Part shown: positions 41,792-50,200 of the stretch, piece by piece | How the letters are laid out: every line of letters starts with the position of its first letter | Numbering within the stretch: the stretch's first letter is position 1 | Assembly (NCBI GenBank): GCA_035762085.1 | Contig: DASTPT010000056.1 | Location: forward strand, 1 to 50,749 | Length of the DNA: 50,749 bases | DNA from: HRBIN12 sp035762085 | GTDB taxonomy: Bacteria > Actinomycetota > UBA4738 > HRBIN12 | Direction: 5' to 3' | The notes under the pieces: generated by a model | Databases searched by the model: none | Told to the model about the DNA's origin: nothing | What the model saw: only the letters and a program-made list of their open reading frames with translations | Position numbers and translations under genes: made by a program

Positions 41792-44700
41792 TCACCATCC
41801 CGCGGACCCACCGCTCGCGTGCCAGAGCTTCCGGGGGGCGACGGTAACCGTCGGGCCGGTCGGCGGCCCGGCGGCGAGCGCCTCGGAGAGCCGTCCGTCG
41901 CGCCTGGCGCGGTGCAGCGCGACGAGGTCCCAGACGTCCTCCGCCACTACGCTCACCCCTCGGAGTCCCGTCCGGCGCACCTGTCCGAGGACCACGAGCA
42001 CGTAGGAGTGGAAGACCGTCTTCGCCACCTTCGGCAGGGCGCTCTCGAACACCGTGACGTCGACGGGTCCGGTCGCGTCGTCGAGCGTGAGGAAGACGAT
42101 CCGCTGCCCGCTGCGGATCGCCGGCGTCTGCGACGCCACCTTCACGCCGGCGACCATCACGCGCGCGCCCGCTCGCTCGCGCCACAGGTCCCTGGCCCGC
42201 ACCACCCCGAGGTCCGCTAGCACCGGCTCGAAGAAGCTCACGAGGTGCCGCGACGCGTCGAGCCCCACGACCTCGAGCTCCGCCCGAACACGCTCCGCGT
42301 CCGAGTACTCCGGCAGGCTGAGCGCGAGCTGCTCCGGCGGACCCGCCAGGTCGAGCGCCATCTGCTCCCCCTCGCGCTGGGGCTCGGCCGTCATCGCCGT
42401 GTACAGCCGATCCCGCCGCGACCCGCTGCCCAGCCCGTCGAACGCCCCCGCGTGCGCCAACGCCTCGACCACTGGCCTCGAGACGGTTGTCCTCCGCAGG
42501 AAGTCCCCGACGTCGCGGAACGAACGGCCGGCGCGCGCCTCGAGGATCGACCCGATCTCGGCGTCCGAGATCCCGTGCACATCCTTCAGCCCCAACCGGA
42601 TGCCGTACCGAGCTCCGTCCGTGCACCCCTCCGACGCCGAGACGAACTCGACGACGTACTCGGGCTCGCTGCGGTTGACGTCGAGCGGGAGGACCCGGAT
42701 GCCGTGCTTCCGGGCGTCCTCGAGGATCAGGCGCCTCGGGTACATGCCGGGGTCGTGGGTGAGGACGCCGGCGAGGAAGTGCGCCGGGTAGTGGGTCTTC
42801 AGCCATGCCGACTGGTACGTGGGGACGGCGAACGCCGCGGCGTGGGCCTTGCAGAAGCCGAAGCTCGCGAACTGGGTGACGTCGTCCCACGTTCGCTCGG
42901 CCACGTCGGCGGGGAGGCCGCGCTCGGCCGCGCGTTGGAGGAAGTCCGCCCGGAAGCCGGGGAGCAGGTCCTCGTCGTCGAGGTGTCGGCGGATGTGGTC
43001 GGCGTACGTCAGGTCGTAGCCGGCGATCGCGGCGAGGGTGCGCATCACCTGCTCGTGGTAGACGATCACGCCGAACGTCTCGCGCAGGGCCCGCCGGAGC
43101 GCGGGGTGGGCGTACGTGGGGGCCTCCATGCCGGCGCGGCGGCGGAGGTAGGGGTTGATCATGTCGGACTTCACCGGGCCGGGGCGGAACAGCGAGATGT
43201 CGACGATCAGGTCGGCCCAGCGCGTGGGCTGGAGCTTCTGGAGGAGCTCGCGCTGGCCGGGCGACTCGATCTGGAAGCACCCGAGGGTGTCCGAGGCGCG
43301 GATCAGCTCGAACGTCGGCTCGTCGTCGAGCGGGATCGCCTCGAGGTCGACCTTCTCGTGCTCGGTGCGGGCGATCTCGTCCAGGCAGTGGCGCATCGCC
43401 GAGAGCATCCGCACGCCCAGCACGTCGAGCTTCAGGTAGCCGAGCAGCTCGACGTCGTCCTTGTCGGCTTGGATCATCCGGTACCCCTGGTACGAGCGCT
43501 CGAGCGGGACCCGGCGCACGAGCTCGTCGTTCGACAGCACGATGCCGCTCGGATGGAGCGCGAGGTGCCGAGGGAAGCCGTTCAGGCGCTCGGCGACGGT
43601 GAACAGCGTCTCGAGCTGGCCGGCGTCCAGGTTCTGGCCGGCGAGCTCGGGCAGGCGCTCGATCGCGACCCGGAGGTCGTCGGCGCGGATGTGCGGGAAG
43701 GCTTTCGCGACCGTGTCGACCTCGGGCTCGGGCAGACCGAGGGCCTTGCCGACCTCGCGGACGGCGGCGCGGGCGCGGTACGTGTCCACCATCGCGACGC
43801 ACGCCGTCCGGTCGTCGCCGTGGCGCGAGAGCACCATGTCGTAGACGTCCTCGCGGCGGGCGGACTCGACGTCGATGTCGATGTCGGGGAGCTCCTCGCG
43901 CATCGGGTTCAGGAACCGCTCGAACGCGAGGTCGTGGCGCACCGCGTCGACGTCCGAGATCCCCGTGAGGTAGCACACGAGCGAGCCGGCGGCGCTCCCC
44001 CGGCACGCGCACCGGATCCCCATCGCGCGGATGTCGTCGACGATCCCAGCGACCGTGAGGAAGTAGGCCGAGTACCCGAGCCGGTGGATCATCGCGAGCT
44101 CGTGGTCGAGGCGGTCGCGGACGGCGCGCGTGGGTTTCATGCCTCGGCGCTCGAGGCCGCGCCAGCACCGCTCGGCCAGGACCGAGGACGCGCTGCGGCC
44201 GGCCGGCGTGGGGAAATCAGGCAGGTGCATCCGGCGCAGGCCGAGATCGAACGTGCAGGACTCCGCGATGTCGAGCGTGGCGCTCGCGAGGTCGGGACGC
44301 TCCTCGAAGAGCCAGCGCATCTGGTTCGCCGGCTTCAACCAGCCCTCGGCGTTGACCCGGGAGACGTTGTGGCGGTTGATCGGTACGAGCTTGCGCATGC
44401 ACTCGAGCGCGTCCGCCACGAACGCGTCCTCGGGGATGAGGTACCGCACGGGGTTCGTCGCGACGGCGCGCACGTCGGAGCGCTCGGCCAGCCGGAGCAT
44501 CGCGCGGATCTCCTCGGCCGAGCCCGGCTCGAGGCGCTGCTCGACCGCGAGGTGGAGGCGGTCGCCGAACGCGTCGCGGAACGGCGAGATCGCGGTCCGC
44601 GCCGCGTCGAGCCGCCCACGCACCGCGAGGCGGCCGACCGAGGACGAGGGCCCGAGCAGCGCCACGAGTCCTTCGGCGTGCGCGCACACCTGCTCCGCCG

Positions 44701-45043
44701 TGACCGACGGGTCCCCGCGTTCCCCCACCATGTGCGCGTCGGTGACGATCCGACAGAGGTTCGCGTACCCCGCGTCGTCCATCGCGAGGAGGGTCACGTA
44801 CCCGTTGTCTGGCCCCGACCGCCCACGGACCGTGACGGACGCGCCGAGGATCGGTCTCACGCCGTTCCGCTGGCACGCGTCGACGAACCGCGCGGCGCCG
44901 TAGAGGCTGTCGCGGTCGGCGAGGGCGACGGCCGGCATCCCGAGCTGCGCCGTCCGTCGCGGGAGGTCCTCGGGCGAGAACGCCCCCTCCTTCAGCGAGA
45001 AGAAGGAGCGGACGTCGAGGTGCACGAAGGAGGGCGGCGTCAT
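41792..45043 (-). CDS. dnaE2: Error-prone DNA polymerase DnaE2
   Basis: 1083 aa, shorter than DnaE1. PHP domain begins FVHLDVRSFFSLKEGAFSPEDL, with the HxH of DnaE1 read as HxD. Polymerase aspartates lie in LPDIDIDV (385-392), and CRGSAAGSLV and SFGFCKAHAAAFA are typical of DnaE2. It carries out damage-induced mutagenic synthesis. Start set at MTPPSFVHL; codons upstream cover the LexA-type palindrome and promoter. It heads a dnaE2-dinB operon. Confidence 0.95.
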   Translation of the reverse strand: MTPPSFVHLDVRSFFSLKEGAFSPEDLPRRTAQLGMPAVALADRDSLYGAARFVDACQRNGVRPILGASVTVRGRSGPDNGYVTLLAMDDAGYANLCRIVTDAHMVGERGDPSVTAEQVCAHAEGLVALLGPSSSVGRLAVRGRLDAARTAISPFRDAFGDRLHLAVEQRLEPGSAEEIRAMLRLAERSDVRAVATNPVRYLIPEDAFVADALECMRKLVPINRHNVSRVNAEGWLKPANQMRWLFEERPDLASATLDIAESCTFDLGLRRMHLPDFPTPAGRSASSVLAERCWRGLERRGMKPTRAVRDRLDHELAMIHRLGYSAYFLTVAGIVDDIRAMGIRCACRGSAAGSLVCYLTGISDVDAVRHDLAFERFLNPMREELPDIDIDVESARREDVYDMVLSRHGDDRTACVAMVDTYRARAAVREVGKALGLPEPEVDTVAKAFPHIRADDLRVAIERLPELAGQNLDAGQLETLFTVAERLNGFPRHLALHPSGIVLSNDELVRRVPLERSYQGYRMIQADKDDVELLGYLKLDVLGVRMLSAMRHCLDEIARTEHEKVDLEAIPLDDEPTFELIRASDTLGCFQIESPGQRELLQKLQPTRWADLIVDISLFRPGPVKSDMINPYLRRRAGMEAPTYAHPALRRALRETFGVIVYHEQVMRTLAAIAGYDLTYADHIRRHLDDEDLLPGFRADFLQRAAERGLPADVAERTWDDVTQFASFGFCKAHAAAFAVPTYQSAWLKTHYPAHFLAGVLTHDPGMYPRRLILEDARKHGIRVLPLDVNRSEPEYVVEFVSASEGCTDGARYGIRLGLKDVHGISDAEIGSILEARAGRSFRDVGDFLRRTTVSRPVVEALAHAGAFDGLGSGSRRDRLYTAMTAEPQREGEQMALDLAGPPEQLALSLPEYSDAERVRAELEVVGLDASRHLVSFFEPVLADLGVVRARDLWRERAGARVMVAGVKVASQTPAIRSGQRIVFLTLDDATGPVDVTVFESALPKVAKTVFHSYVLVVLGQVRRTGLRGVSVVAEDVWDLVALHRARRDGRLSEALAAGPPTGPTVTVAPRKLWHASGGSAGW

Positions 45044-45061
45044 CTCGGTCGGTCCGGTATC

Positions 45062-45113
45062 CGAACATATGTTCGATGCGAGCAACGTACTCCCCCACTC
45101 CGACAACGGTCAA
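45062..45113 (-). promoter_or_regulatory. SOS promoter of dnaE2-dinB with LexA-type box
   Basis: Perfect palindrome CGAACATATGTTCG (45062-45075), the actinobacterial/Gram-positive LexA operator pattern CGAAC-N4-GTTCG. It lies just downstream of -35 TTGACC (45113-45108), an 18-bp spacer and -10 TACGTT (45089-45084). LexA bound there would cover the transcription start. Confidence 0.88.
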
Positions 45114-45114
45114 A

Positions 45115-45137
45115 CCGACCGAACACATGCCGGTCGG
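45115..45137. repeat. Inverted repeat CCGACCG-N9-CGGTCGG
   Basis: Perfect 7-bp arms (45115-45121 and 45131-45137) lie directly upstream of the dnaE2 -35 and 13 bases before the start of the divergent DinB-superfamily gene. This is a possible operator for that gene. A degenerate LexA half-site (CGAACACATGCCGG) is embedded in it. Confidence 0.4.
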
Positions 45138-45150
45138 GTACCCTGCGCCG

Positions 45151-45600
45151 GTGACCGAGCCCACCCACCCGACGGACACGGCGACCATCCTCGCGCGCGA
45201 GCGCGAGGGCTGGGCCGCCTGGTGGGCGCACGTCGAGGGCGTGGACCCGCAGGCGACCCGGTCCGACGGCTGGTCGCTGAAGGACGTCGTCGCGCACATC
45301 GCGGCGTGGCAGCGGTACTCGGCCGGGCGGCTCGCGGCGCTCGGACGTGGTGAGATGGACCCGGGGCAGCCGGCGGCGGAGGACGACTTCAACGCCGGGG
45401 CCCGCGAGGCGTCGCGATCGCGTTCGTGGGAGGACGTCCGCGCCGAGGCCGAGCGCGCCCACAACGCGTTCGTCTCGACGATCGAGGCCGTCCCCGAGCA
45501 CACGTTCGCGCGGGACGACGGGCTTGGCGCGTTCGTGGTCGCGGTCAACGGCGTCGAGCACTACGAGGAGCACCTGCCCGACGAGTTCCGCGGGCGCTGA
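45151..45600 (+). CDS. DinB-superfamily (ClbS/DfsB-like) four-helix protein
   Basis: 149 aa. The pattern GWSLKDVVAHIAAWQRYSAGRL matches the ClbS/DfsB branch of the DinB/YfiT-like fold; despite the name it is unrelated to the dinB polymerase nearby. NGVEHYEEHLPDEF near the C-terminus carries another histidine. Members bind metal or protect against genotoxins; the activity here is unknown. GTG start, divergent from dnaE2 across a 107-bp promoter region. Confidence 0.75.
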   Translation: MTEPTHPTDTATILAREREGWAAWWAHVEGVDPQATRSDGWSLKDVVAHIAAWQRYSAGRLAALGRGEMDPGQPAAEDDFNAGAREASRSRSWEDVRAEAERAHNAFVSTIEAVPEHTFARDDGLGAFVVAVNGVEHYEEHLPDEFRGR

Positions 45601-45612
45601 CGCGTCGCGCGG

Positions 45613-46299
45613 TCAGCCGCGCTCCCAGATCGCGGTGTCGTGCACGAGATGGACACGCCTGGGCTCGAGCTCGCGGAGTCGGCGGACCGAGGCGACGTAG
45701 GCCTCCTCGTCCGGCGCGCTGTGTCGGCCCGAGCTGGCCGGGTCGGTCGCGCCCTCCCACTCGGCGAGCGTGAAGACGGCCTGTCCTGCGATCACGAGCG
45801 GCCCGCCTGGCGCATCCGCGACGAGCGACTGATGTCCTGGCGAGTGGCCCGGCGTCGGCACGAGCCGGAGGCCGGGAGCGATCTCGGTCTCGCCCTCGAC
45901 GAGCTCGTACCGGGCGCCGGGGAAGTCGACCCACCCGGGCACCGTGTAGTCGGGCTCGTGCACCATGGCCCACTCCCGCGCCTGGGCGAAGATCGGCACG
46001 GCGCGGAACAGCGCGTTCTGCCCGCCGTGGTCGAAGTGCAGGTGGCAGTTCCCCACGGCCGTGATGTCGGCCATCGAGATGCCGTGCGCCCCGAGCGCGT
46101 CCGGGAGCGGGCGACGACGTGGGTCGAAGTGCTCCTCGACCTCTGCGTTGCCGGTGCCGACGCCGGTGTCGAACAGGAACACGCCGTCCCGATGCGCCAC
46201 CGCGTGCGCGACGACCGCGAGCGAGCCGCCGGCGAGCGGATGGCCCTCGGGGATCCGCACGTCCGCGAGGTGCAGCGGGAAGATCTGCGGTTCGGTCAT
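45613..46299 (-). CDS. Metallo-beta-lactamase-fold hydrolase
   Basis: 228 aa. The zinc motif HxHxDH is H86-L-H88-F-D90-H91 (CHLHFDHGG); FDTGVGTG, a downstream TPGHSPGHQS and GQAVFT complete the metal site. Closest in layout to lactonase-like members. It starts 9 bases after the DUF6504 stop, so both genes are likely read from the LexA-boxed promoter. The substrate cannot be told. Confidence 0.88.
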   Translation of the reverse strand: MTEPQIFPLHLADVRIPEGHPLAGGSLAVVAHAVAHRDGVFLFDTGVGTGNAEVEEHFDPRRRPLPDALGAHGISMADITAVGNCHLHFDHGGQNALFRAVPIFAQAREWAMVHEPDYTVPGWVDFPGARYELVEGETEIAPGLRLVPTPGHSPGHQSLVADAPGGPLVIAGQAVFTLAEWEGATDPASSGRHSAPDEEAYVASVRRLRELEPRRVHLVHDTAIWERG

Positions 46300-46308
46300 G
46301 CCCGGTAG

Positions 46309-46560
46309 CTAATCCCAGAGACGCTCCATGTGCCAACGGTCGCGCTGTCGGTCGTGGTACAGGTCCCAGACGGCGCCGCCCCGGGCCTCGACGCGCCAGT
46401 ACTCGCGGTCGCGGCCGTCGGCCCACCACCGGCCCTCGATCCGCCAGCGGCCGATCACGTCGGCGACCTCGTACCGGCGGCCGCGCCACACGAACGCGTA
46501 CGGCATCCCGGCATCCCGCTCGACCCGCACCTCGACCTCCTCGTCGTAGCGCTTCGCCAT
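46309..46560 (-). CDS. DUF6504 protein
   Basis: 83 aa, rich in Trp and Arg: VWRGRRYEVADVIGRWRIEGRWW (partly: EVADVIGRWRIEGRWW) and YWRVEARGGAVWDLYHDRQRDRWHMERLWD. This looks like the DUF6504 domain, which as I recall accompanies actinobacterial translesion polymerases. It looks like a small beta barrel. It has its own LexA-type box and a promoter nearly identical to that of dnaE2, so it is predicted to be damage-inducible. Confidence 0.8.
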   Translation of the reverse strand: MAKRYDEEVEVRVERDAGMPYAFVWRGRRYEVADVIGRWRIEGRWWADGRDREYWRVEARGGAVWDLYHDRQRDRWHMERLWD

Positions 46561-46604
46561 CGTGTCTTCGCCTCTTCCCCATCACCTCCCCCTCGCGGGC
46601 TAAT

Positions 46605-46660
46605 CGAACACATGTTCGAGGGGGAAGGTCACGATACGCCCGCGCTCCGACACCGGTCAA
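46605..46660 (-). promoter_or_regulatory. SOS promoter of DUF6504-MBL pair with LexA-type box
   Basis: Palindrome CGAACACATGTTCG (46605-46618), LexA pattern, lies downstream of -35 TTGACC (46660-46655), an 18-bp spacer and -10 TATCGT (46636-46631). The block from the -35 into the spacer, TTGACCGGTGTCGGAG, matches the dnaE2 promoter at 15 of 16 bases. Confidence 0.87.
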
Positions 46661-46727
46661 GTCGAGGCCTCGGGTGTAACCCGTTGCGAGACCGTCCCGA
46701 CGACCCACGTTGCGCCACCCCATGCGA

Positions 46728-46755
46728 CCGCACGGAGCCGATAGGCTCCGTGCGG
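46728..46755. promoter_or_regulatory. 28-bp perfect palindrome at the ftcD start
   Basis: CCGCACGGAGCC-GATA-GGCTCCGTGCGG: 12-bp perfect arms around a GATA centre, ending on the first base of the GTG start codon. A TAGGCT -10 box (46742-46747) lies inside it, 7 bases before the GTG. It can act as a protein operator over a leaderless promoter, or as a hairpin if transcription starts further upstream. Confidence 0.6.
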
Positions 46756-48284
46756 TGAGCACCGCCGAGCCGCTCGTCGTCTGCGTCCCGAACTTCAGCG
46801 AAGGACGCCGCCCGAAGGTCATGGACGCGATCTGCGACGCGCTCTCGAGCGCCCCCGGGGCACGCCTCGTCTATCGGCAGGCCGACGCCGAGCACAACCG
46901 CCTCGACACGACCGTCGTGGGCTCACCCGACGCCGTCCGAGGCGCCGCGCTGGCCGCGGCCCGCGTCGCCGTCGACCTGATCGACATGGAGCGGCACTCG
47001 GGAGGGCACCCGCGGATGGGCGCCGTCGACGTGATCCCGTTCGTCCCGCTCCGCGGGATCTCGATGGAGGGGTGCATCGAGATCGCGCGGGGGTTCGCGA
47101 AGGATCTCGCCGAGAGCCTCGACCTGCCCGTCTACCTGTACGACCGCGCCGCCCTCGCGCCCGAGCGGGCGAGTCTGGCCGAGGTCCGCCGCGGCGAGTT
47201 CGAGGGTCTGCGCGCGGCCGTCGCGCGCGGCGAGCGGCTGCCCGACTTCGGTCCGCACCGGATCGGCCGGGCCGGCGCGACCGCCGTCGGCGCCCGCAAG
47301 GCGCTCATCGCGTTCAACCTGTACCTGTCGGGCACGGAGGCGAACGCGAAGGAGATCGCGAAGGCCGTGCGCGAGTCGAGCGGCGGCCTGCCCGCCGTTC
47401 GCGCGATCGGCTTCGCGGTCCCCGACCGCGGCTGCGTCACGGTCTCGATGAACCTCGTCGACTTCGAGGTCACCGGGCTGCGGGCCGCGTTCGACGCCGT
47501 GCGTGCCGAGGGCGCGCGCCGGGGTATGGAGGTGCTGGACTCGGAGATCGTCGGGCTCGTGCCCCAGGCGGCGCTGGGTCCCGACGACGTCACCGATCTA
47601 CGACTGGAGGGACTCGATGCGGAACACCAGATCCTGGAGCGGCTCGTGAGCGGGGGAGGGATCCACGAGCTGGGCGTGGGCGCGTTCCTCGACGCGCTCG
47701 CGTCGGACTCCCCGACGCCGGGCGGCGGCGCGGTCGCCGGCCTGGCCGGCGCGATGGGCGCCGCGCTGATCGAGATGGTCGCGAACCTCACGATCGGCAA
47801 GGAGGGGTATGAGGGCGTCGGCGAGCGCATGGGGGGGATCCTCGCCGACGCCGAGGCCGCGCGCGGCGGCTTCGTCGAGCTGGCGGACCGCGACGCGACG
47901 GCGTTCGACGGCGTGATGGCCGCGTTCAAGATGCCGAAGGAGACCGAGGCCGAGAGGACCGCCCGCACGGAGGCGATCCAGCGCGGCTACGAGACGGCCG
48001 CGACGGTCCCGCTCGACACGGGCAAGCGAGCCGTCGCGCTGATGGAGCTCGCGCGCGAGGCGACCGAGAAGGGCAACGTGAACGCCGCGTCCGACGGCGC
48101 CTCGGCGGCGGCGATGCTCTTCGCCGCGGCGAGCTGTGCCGCCTTCAACGTGGACATCAACGCGGCCGGGATGAGGGACACCGCGCGAGCCGAGCGGCTG
48201 CGGACCGAGGTCGCCACGATGCGTGCCGAGGCCGCCGCGCTCCTCGACGCCACGAACCGCGCGTTCGTCGAGCGACTCGCGTAG
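46755..48284 (+). CDS. ftcD: Bifunctional formiminotransferase-cyclodeaminase
   Basis: 509 aa. Residues 1 to about 300 are glutamate formiminotransferase (CVPNFSEGRRP, GGHPRMGAVDVIPFVPL with His85, GLVPQAAL). Residues about 305-509 are formimidoyl-THF cyclodeaminase (FLDALASDSPTPGGGAVAGLAGAMGAAL). Together they move the formimino group of histidine breakdown to folate and release ammonia. Fusion of both domains is best known from animals; many bacteria have them separate. Start GTG 46755, likely leaderless; an in-frame ATG at 46722 would put the palindrome inside the gene. Confidence 0.93.
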   Translation: MSTAEPLVVCVPNFSEGRRPKVMDAICDALSSAPGARLVYRQADAEHNRLDTTVVGSPDAVRGAALAAARVAVDLIDMERHSGGHPRMGAVDVIPFVPLRGISMEGCIEIARGFAKDLAESLDLPVYLYDRAALAPERASLAEVRRGEFEGLRAAVARGERLPDFGPHRIGRAGATAVGARKALIAFNLYLSGTEANAKEIAKAVRESSGGLPAVRAIGFAVPDRGCVTVSMNLVDFEVTGLRAAFDAVRAEGARRGMEVLDSEIVGLVPQAALGPDDVTDLRLEGLDAEHQILERLVSGGGIHELGVGAFLDALASDSPTPGGGAVAGLAGAMGAALIEMVANLTIGKEGYEGVGERMGGILADAEAARGGFVELADRDATAFDGVMAAFKMPKETEAERTARTEAIQRGYETAATVPLDTGKRAVALMELAREATEKGNVNAASDGASAAAMLFAAASCAAFNVDINAAGMRDTARAERLRTEVATMRAEAAALLDATNRAFVERLA

Positions 48285-48291
48285 CGTCCGG

Positions 48292-48939
48292 ATGGAGCGC
48301 TGGTCGCCCGGCGATCCGATCGTCCTGCGCGAGATCTGGCGCGGCGAGGTCTTCGAGGCCCGCCCGGCGACCGTCGTCGAGGACGCCTCCGAGCAGACCA
48401 CCCTGGTCATCCCCGGCGGCGTGCGGTGCGGCGTCCCCGTCGGCGAGGACGGCGCCGAGCTCCGCCTCCCCGACCGCCCGTGGCGCCTCGAGGTCCGCCA
48501 ACGAGGATCGGAGCCGATCCTGTCCTTCGCGTGGCCGGACGCGCCGTACTCGGTCCTCCGGTGGTCGACGAACGAGGGCACCCCCGTCTGGTACGTCAAC
48601 CTCCAAGATCCCTTGCGGCGCACCTCGATCGGGTTCGATACCGTCGACCACGCGCTCGACGTCATCGTCGGCCTCGACGGCACCTGGTCTTGGAAGGACG
48701 AAGACGAGCTCGAGGAGGCCGTCGAGCACGGGCTGTTCACACCGGACGAGATCGAGACGTTCCGATCCGATGGCGAGCGCGCGGTCTCGAGGATCCTCGA
48801 CCGCGAACCGCCGTTCGATCACGACTGGAGCTCGTGGCGCCCCGACCCGTCGTGGCCGGCGCCCTCGCTTCCCGACGGCTGGGACCGCTCCTTCCGGCCA
48901 GGAGCCTCGGCCAGCCCCGACGATGGGAACGACGGCTAG
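48292..48939 (+). CDS. DUF402 protein
   Basis: 215 aa. The DUF402 core is GTPVWYVNLQDPLRRTSIGFDTVDHALDVIV (partly: RRTSIGFDTVDHALDV) followed by WKDEDELEEAVEHGLFTPDEIE. Family members include nucleotide phosphatases and FomD, which bind metal through the acidic D..D..KDEDE residues. Starts 7 bases after ftcD. Stop overlaps that of the next minus-strand gene by 4 bases. Confidence 0.88.
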   Translation: MERWSPGDPIVLREIWRGEVFEARPATVVEDASEQTTLVIPGGVRCGVPVGEDGAELRLPDRPWRLEVRQRGSEPILSFAWPDAPYSVLRWSTNEGTPVWYVNLQDPLRRTSIGFDTVDHALDVIVGLDGTWSWKDEDELEEAVEHGLFTPDEIETFRSDGERAVSRILDREPPFDHDWSSWRPDPSWPAPSLPDGWDRSFRPGASASPDDGNDG

Positions 48940-49766
48940 TCGAGGTCGGGCAGAACCTGCTCGAGGAACTCCTCGACGCGAGCGAGACCCTCGCTCGGCC
49001 AGCTCACCGTGAGGTAGCCGATGCCGCCGTCTCGCATCCACTCGAACGTGCGCCTCAGCTCGTCCCACGGCTCGCTGATCGACAGGCCGGCGGAGCGCAG
49101 GATCGAGGCCGGGTCTCGCCCCGCTTCTTCGGCCGAGCGGTCGACGATCGCGTTGAGCTCGGCGAGCTCCTCGGGCGAATCGACCCAGCCGTGCCAGGCG
49201 TCGGCGAACCGCCCGACCGTCGGCAGCGTCCGCGTCCTCCCCTTGCCGCCGATCCAGATCGGCGGATGAGGCCGCTGGACCGGCTTCGGACGGAAGAGCG
49301 CGCCGTCGAGGTGGTAGTGCCTGCCCTCGAACGACACGCGCTCCCCGCTCATCAGGAGCTTCAGGACCTGCACGCCCTCCTCGAGCCGATCCATCCGACC
49401 GCCGAGCGACGGGAAGGGGATGCCGAGCTCCGTGTGCTCATCGACGTTCCAGGCGGCGCCGACGGCGCACTCCACACGGCCGCCCGAGATGTGGTCGACG
49501 GTCACGACCTCGGTCGCGAGGATCGAGGGAAGCCGGTGCGTCATCCCCGTCACCAGGGTGCCGAGCCGGATCCGCGACGTCGCCGCCGCGAGCCCGGCGA
49601 GGAGCGTCCAGCCCTCGAGGCACGGTCCGTCGGGATCGGCGTACAGGGCGGTGAAGTGGTCGAACACCCACACGCCCTCGAACCCCGCGTCCTCGGCGAA
49701 CCGGGTCCGCTCGAGGATCTGGTCCCACGTGAGCTGGTGCTGCGCGACATCGAGTCCGAACCGCAT
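48936..49766 (-). CDS. Luciferase-like (LLM) oxidoreductase, probably F420-dependent
   Basis: 276 aa TIM barrel. MRFGLDVAQHQLTWDQIL, GVWVFDHF, RIRLGTLVTGMTHRLP, VDHISGGRVECAVGAAWN and PPIWIGGKGRTRTLP are typical of the LLM family; actinobacterial members of this layout often use F420. Substrate unknown. It follows the PNPOx-fold gene by one base, so both are one transcript. Confidence 0.88.
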   Translation of the reverse strand: MRFGLDVAQHQLTWDQILERTRFAEDAGFEGVWVFDHFTALYADPDGPCLEGWTLLAGLAAATSRIRLGTLVTGMTHRLPSILATEVVTVDHISGGRVECAVGAAWNVDEHTELGIPFPSLGGRMDRLEEGVQVLKLLMSGERVSFEGRHYHLDGALFRPKPVQRPHPPIWIGGKGRTRTLPTVGRFADAWHGWVDSPEELAELNAIVDRSAEEAGRDPASILRSAGLSISEPWDELRRTFEWMRDGGIGYLTVSWPSEGLARVEEFLEQVLPDLD

Positions 49767-49767
49767 C

Positions 49768-50193
49768 TCACTCCCCCTCGTCGTCGGCGTAGTTCCAGGT
49801 ACGGAGCGTGCCCGGCTCGAGACGAAGGACGACCGAGCCCGGCGCCGTCTCCTTGGTGAAGTCCTCGCCCCGCTCGGCGCCCTCGTACCGTGCGTTGATG
49901 CGGCGGGCTACCTCCTCGACCCCGTCGATCAGGATCGTTGCGTCGCAGCGGAGCTCGACGCCGGTCCACGGGGGCCTCTGCTCGGCGACGACGAAGCTCA
50001 CCCGCGGGTCGCGCCGGATGTGCCGGACCTTCTCGCTTCCCGCGAGCGCCACGACGTTGAACCCGCCGTCGCGCCACTCGTGCCACACCGGCGAGAGCCG
50101 AACGCGGCCGTCGCGACCGCGCGTGGCGAGGACGGAGGTGATCGGGCGATCGAGGAACGCGAGCAGGTCGTCGATCGGGACGTCGCGCGGCAT
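49768..50193 (-). CDS. PNPOx-fold (split-barrel) flavin/F420 protein
   Basis: 141 aa. PIDDLLAFLDRPITSVLATRGRDGRVRLSPVWHEW (partly: LATRGRDGRVRLSPVWHEW), then KVRHIRRDPRVSF, the pattern of F420-binding split-barrel reductases. Coupled to the LLM gene. ATG at 50193 has a TACGAT box 7 bases upstream and looks leaderless; an in-frame ATG 9 bases earlier overlaps that box and is less likely. Confidence 0.85.
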   Translation of the reverse strand: MPRDVPIDDLLAFLDRPITSVLATRGRDGRVRLSPVWHEWRDGGFNVVALAGSEKVRHIRRDPRVSFVVAEQRPPWTGVELRCDATILIDGVEEVARRINARYEGAERGEDFTKETAPGSVVLRLEPGTLRTWNYADDEGE

Positions 50194-50200
50194 CGACGGC

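Noticed and set aside
45151..45600. DinB DNA polymerase paralogue
   Set aside because: It belongs to the four-helix DinB/YfiT-like superfamily, which shares only the name; no polymerase motifs.
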